From assembly GCF_947259555.1 (NCBI RefSeq), contig NZ_CAMYMD010000084.1, positions 1 to 64,000 on the forward strand: a DNA stretch of 64,000 bases, written 5' to 3'. Shown piece after piece: positions 61,240-64,000 of this stretch (positions within the stretch are counted from its first letter, which is position 1; every line of letters starts with the position of its first letter). This DNA is from an uncultured Roseovarius sp. (GTDB taxonomy: Bacteria; Pseudomonadota; Alphaproteobacteria; Rhodobacterales; Rhodobacteraceae). The notes below the pieces were generated by a model. That model did no database searches. It was not told where the DNA came from and saw nothing but the letters and a program-made list of their open reading frames with translations. The position numbers and the translations under genes were made by a program.

Positions 61240-62973
61240 ATGCGCCTGAGCCAGTCTGTCCTTGCCGCTTTTGCCGCGCTTTGCGTGGCATTTGGGGTGT
61301 TCTGGCTCTCGCTCAGCTTCTTTCAGTCCGAGGAGGAGGCCAAGGCGCGGGGCCGGCTCTCGCTCTATCGCAGCACGGTGATCTCGGAACTGGAGCGGTT
61401 TTCGCATCTGACCTATGTGCTGGCGCGCGACAGCCATGTGATAGACACCGCCACGGGTGGGCCGACCGGGCGGCTGGATCGCAGGTTGGCGGCCTTTGCG
61501 GCGCAATCGGGTCTTGATGCGATCTACCTGATGCGGCCCGACGGGATGACGATTGCGGCGTCGAATGCGGGGCGACCGGGAACATTCGTGGGGCAGGATT
61601 ATTCCTTTCGGCCCTATTTTCAGGCGGCACGGGACGGTGCGCAGGGCCGGTTCTACGGGATCGGGGCAACGACGGGCTTGCCCGGCTATTTCATCGCCGA
61701 TGCGGTGCGTGACGCCGGGGGCGGTTTGGCCGGGGTGATTGCCATCAAGCTGGATCTGACCGATCTCGAAGAGGCGTGGCGCGCGGCCGGAGAGCAGGTG
61801 TTTCTGGCCAATCGGGACGGTGTGGTGCTGCTGTCATCGGACCCCGGGTGGCGCTATCGCAGCCTGAGCCCGCTTAGCGCCGATCAGCGCGCGCGCATTG
61901 CGCAGAGCCGACAGTTTCCGGGGCAGGATCTCGACCCGCTTGACTGGCAACCCAAGGCCGAGATGCGCGCCGTGATCGGTGGGACGGAGCGCATTCACCT
62001 GTCGGCCTCGGTCGCGCCGCATGACTGGGTGTTGCATTACTTTGCCGATGACAGCGCGGCGGTGACGCGCAGCTGGTTGCTGACCGGGCTGGTGATGATC
62101 CTCGCTGGAGCGGGATTTCTGGTGTCGCAGGTGCGGCGAACACAGCGCATCGGGGCGGCCTTGCGCCGGTCCGAGGCGGAAGAGGCGCAGTTGCGCGAGG
62201 CCAATGAGCGGCTGGCAGTAGAGATCGAGGAGCGGCGCACCGCCGAGCGCCGGTTGAAGCGGACGCAAGACGAATTGGAGCGGGCGAGCCGACTGGCCGC
62301 CCTCGGGCAGTTGGCGGCCTCGGTCACGCATGAGTTGGGGCAGCCTATTGCCGCGATGCGCAACCACCTGACCGCGGCCGAGATCGGTGGGCAACCGGCG
62401 GCGCGGATCATCCCGAGGATCACAGGGATCGTGGACCGGATGGAGGGGATCACCCGGCAGTTGAAGTTCTTTGCCCGCAACGACCGGGAGGAGTTCGGGC
62501 CAGTTGATCTGGGGGCCGTGGTGCAGGCGGCGCTGGCGCTGGTAGAGCCGAATATCGCCAAGGTGGGTGTCACGACATCGGTCGATGCGCCAGATGAGCC
62601 GGTGCTGGTGCGGGGCAATCAGTTGCGGCTGGAACAGGTGCTGACCAATGTACTGCGCAATGCCGTCGATGCGGTGGAGGATTGTGCCGCGCGGCGGATC
62701 AACATCACGCTGGGGCAGGGCGATGGTGCGGGCTGGGTCGAGGTGCGCGACACCGGGCACGGTCTGGGGCAGGCGCGGCTTGACGAGTTGCAGGAGCCGT
62801 TCGTGACGACGCGCGAGAGCGGGCGGGGCATGGGGTTGGGTCTTGCGATTTCAGCCAATATCGTCAAGGCACATCAGGGCCGGTTCAGCGCGGATAACCT
62901 TGCCCAAGGCGGCGCGATGTTCCGGATCGAGATCCCGCAAGACGGGATGGAGGAGGATTTGAGCGCGGCATGA
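61240..62973 (+). CDS. Sensor histidine kinase, DctB-like
   Basis: A 577-residue membrane kinase. One helix at ~8-27 and one near ~280-298 enclose a periplasmic double-PAS/Cache sensor (GLDAIYLMRPDGMTIAASN, then GQDYSFRPYF), as in the C4-dicarboxylate sensor DctB. A coiled coil leads to the H box LAASVTHELGQPIAAMRNH with the phosphorylated histidine, then N box LTNVLRNAVDAV and ATP-lid glycines (DTGHGLG, GRGMGLGLAIS). Its stop overlaps the regulator start by four bases (ATGA). No dicarboxylate carrier is in view, so the ligand is uncertain. Confidence 0.88.
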   Translation: MRLSQSVLAAFAALCVAFGVFWLSLSFFQSEEEAKARGRLSLYRSTVISELERFSHLTYVLARDSHVIDTATGGPTGRLDRRLAAFAAQSGLDAIYLMRPDGMTIAASNAGRPGTFVGQDYSFRPYFQAARDGAQGRFYGIGATTGLPGYFIADAVRDAGGGLAGVIAIKLDLTDLEEAWRAAGEQVFLANRDGVVLLSSDPGWRYRSLSPLSADQRARIAQSRQFPGQDLDPLDWQPKAEMRAVIGGTERIHLSASVAPHDWVLHYFADDSAAVTRSWLLTGLVMILAGAGFLVSQVRRTQRIGAALRRSEAEEAQLREANERLAVEIEERRTAERRLKRTQDELERASRLAALGQLAASVTHELGQPIAAMRNHLTAAEIGGQPAARIIPRITGIVDRMEGITRQLKFFARNDREEFGPVDLGAVVQAALALVEPNIAKVGVTTSVDAPDEPVLVRGNQLRLEQVLTNVLRNAVDAVEDCAARRINITLGQGDGAGWVEVRDTGHGLGQARLDELQEPFVTTRESGRGMGLGLAISANIVKAHQGRFSADNLAQGGAMFRIEIPQDGMEEDLSAA

Positions 62974-64000
62974 GCAGCACCCCCCGTATTCTGATCGTCG
63001 AGGATGACCGCGCGATGCGCCTGTCGCTGATCGACCTGCTGGAGGCGTCCGAGTGGTGTGTCGAGGCGCTGCCGCGTGCAGAGCGGCTGGCCGACCGGCT
63101 GGAGGCGTTTCAGCCGGATGTCATCCTGTCGGATGTGCGGATGCCGGGCATGTCGGGGCTGGACTTGCTGGACAGTCTCGACCGCGAACTGTCGCCGCCG
63201 CTGGTGCTGATTTCGGCGCATGGCGACATAGCCATGGCGGTGGATGCGATGCAGCGCGGGGCCTACAGCTTTGTCGAGAAGCCCTATGAGCCGCGCCGCT
63301 TGCTGAACATCCTGCGCCATGCCGCCGATCAGCACGCGATGCGGCGCACGACGGAGCGGTTGAAATCGCGGCTGATGCAGCTGTCTGGGTTGGACCGGGT
63401 GCTATTGGGGCAGACGCGGGAAACCGTAGGCTTGCGCGAGGAGGTGCTGGACCTGTCGCAAAGCGGGGCGGCGGTGATGCTGCAGGGCGAGACCGGCACC
63501 GGCAAGGAACTGGTGGCGCGGGCGCTTCATGATCTGGGGACGGATGGCGCCGGGCCGTTTCTGGCGCTCAATTGCGCCGCGCTGTCGGCCGAGGGGTTCG
63601 AGGCCGAGATGTTCGGCACCGGGGGCGGGGCCAAGGGGCGGTTGCAGGGCGCGGATGGCGGCACGCTGTTCCTTGATGAGGTTTGCTCTTGCTCGATACC
63701 GGTGCAGGCCAAGCTGCTGCGCGTGATCGAGGACAAGCAGGTGTTGCCGCTCGGGTCGCAGAGCCCGGTGCCGCTGGCGTTTCGGGTGATTTCGGCGACC
63801 AACGAGGAGCCTGAGCAAGCGGTGCGCGAGGGGCGGCTGCGGGCCGATCTGCTCTACCGGCTCAACACCACTATGATTGCCCTGCCGACGCTCAGGCAGC
63901 GGCGCGATGACGTGATGCTGCTGGCGGCGCGGTTTCTGGATGAGTTCGCGCGGGTGTACGAGACCCGCGCACCCGACCTCGCGCCCGAGGACAGTGCCGC
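62970..64000 (+). CDS. Sigma54-type response regulator, DctD-like, without GAFTGA (partial)
   Basis: The first ~343 residues are in the window. A receiver domain has acidic EDD at 11-13, phospho-acceptor Asp55 in ILSDVRMPG and lysine in VEKPYEP. The AAA+ domain has Walker A GETGTGKE (173-180) and Walker B GGTLFLDE (~230-237). Between them, where the family has ELFG..GAFTGA, this protein reads EMFGTGGGAKGRLQG: about eight residues, including GAFTGA, are missing. That loop contacts sigma54, so it may activate another sigma factor or act by a different route. It is coupled to the kinase gene. Confidence 0.85.
   Translation, partial: MSSTPRILIVEDDRAMRLSLIDLLEASEWCVEALPRAERLADRLEAFQPDVILSDVRMPGMSGLDLLDSLDRELSPPLVLISAHGDIAMAVDAMQRGAYSFVEKPYEPRRLLNILRHAADQHAMRRTTERLKSRLMQLSGLDRVLLGQTRETVGLREEVLDLSQSGAAVMLQGETGTGKELVARALHDLGTDGAGPFLALNCAALSAEGFEAEMFGTGGGAKGRLQGADGGTLFLDEVCSCSIPVQAKLLRVIEDKQVLPLGSQSPVPLAFRVISATNEEPEQAVREGRLRADLLYRLNTTMIALPTLRQRRDDVMLLAARFLDEFARVYETRAPDLAPEDSA

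Noticed and set aside
1..64000. CRISPR arrays, rRNA operons, intact tRNAs, complete prophage or complete IS
   Set aside because: No regularly spaced repeats, no rRNA-like sequence, no complete cloverleaf, and only a decayed IS3 piece were found.

Overview
The window is high-GC DNA from an alphaproteobacterium, most likely a marine Rhodobacteraceae (Roseobacter-group) member. Family content supports this: RTX proteins with a DFIF-type C-terminus, a Hint-domain protein, a taurine uptake and transamination cluster, a large DmdC-like acyl-CoA dehydrogenase inside a MerR-controlled beta-oxidation operon, and the order dapA/slt and trxB/lrp. All functions are read from sequence motifs and family knowledge; no database search was run.

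Region 1 (1-23.8 kb) is a cell-surface polysaccharide locus. It holds the tail of one RTX protein and a complete RTX/propeller protein, a capsule-type ABC exporter (KpsM, KpsE and KpsT-like), three sulfotransferase-family proteins, a two-domain glycosyltransferase (GT2 plus WsaF-like GT4), and three further GT2 proteins or modules. A tight six-gene minus-strand operon (19.1 to 12.2 kb) runs nucleotide-sugar dehydrogenase, GT2, alpha/beta-hydrolase, GSCFA protein, small methyltransferase-like protein, methyltransferase-like coiled-coil protein. An aspartate dehydrogenase-like gene flanked by IS debris sits in the middle. I infer a sulfated or otherwise modified exopolysaccharide or capsule. No KpsC, KpsS or KpsD is present in the window.

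Region 2 (23.8-34.5 kb) looks like core genome: dapA divergent from a soluble lytic transglycosylase, a HupE/UreJ protein, taurine:pyruvate aminotransferase divergent from tauABC (with an unusually long TauC), then thioredoxin reductase divergent from an Lrp-type regulator with a clean palindrome between them.

Region 3 (34.5-48.1 kb) is mixed: a cysteine-less Hint protein, a small secreted protein, a Met-rich outer-membrane barrel, a small HTH protein, a FabH-like synthase, two secreted proteins (beta/gamma-crystallin-like and tandem-repeat) beside a large LuxR-type ATPase regulator, ArfB, a MATE transporter and two PaaI thioesterases.

Region 4 (48.2-56.8 kb) is a fatty-acid or acyl-CoA degradation operon: two MerR regulators, two acyl-CoA dehydrogenases with a small conserved protein between them, a glutathione S-transferase, thiolase and a FadJ-like bifunctional enzyme, closed by a strong terminator.

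Region 5 (56.8-64 kb) holds a beta-carbonic anhydrase, a small Hpt-like protein, an M17 aminopeptidase coupled to an NlpC/P60 peptidase carrying an in-frame palindromic insertion, an agmatinase-family enzyme, and a DctB-like sensor kinase with a DctD-like regulator (cut by the window end) that lacks the GAFTGA loop.
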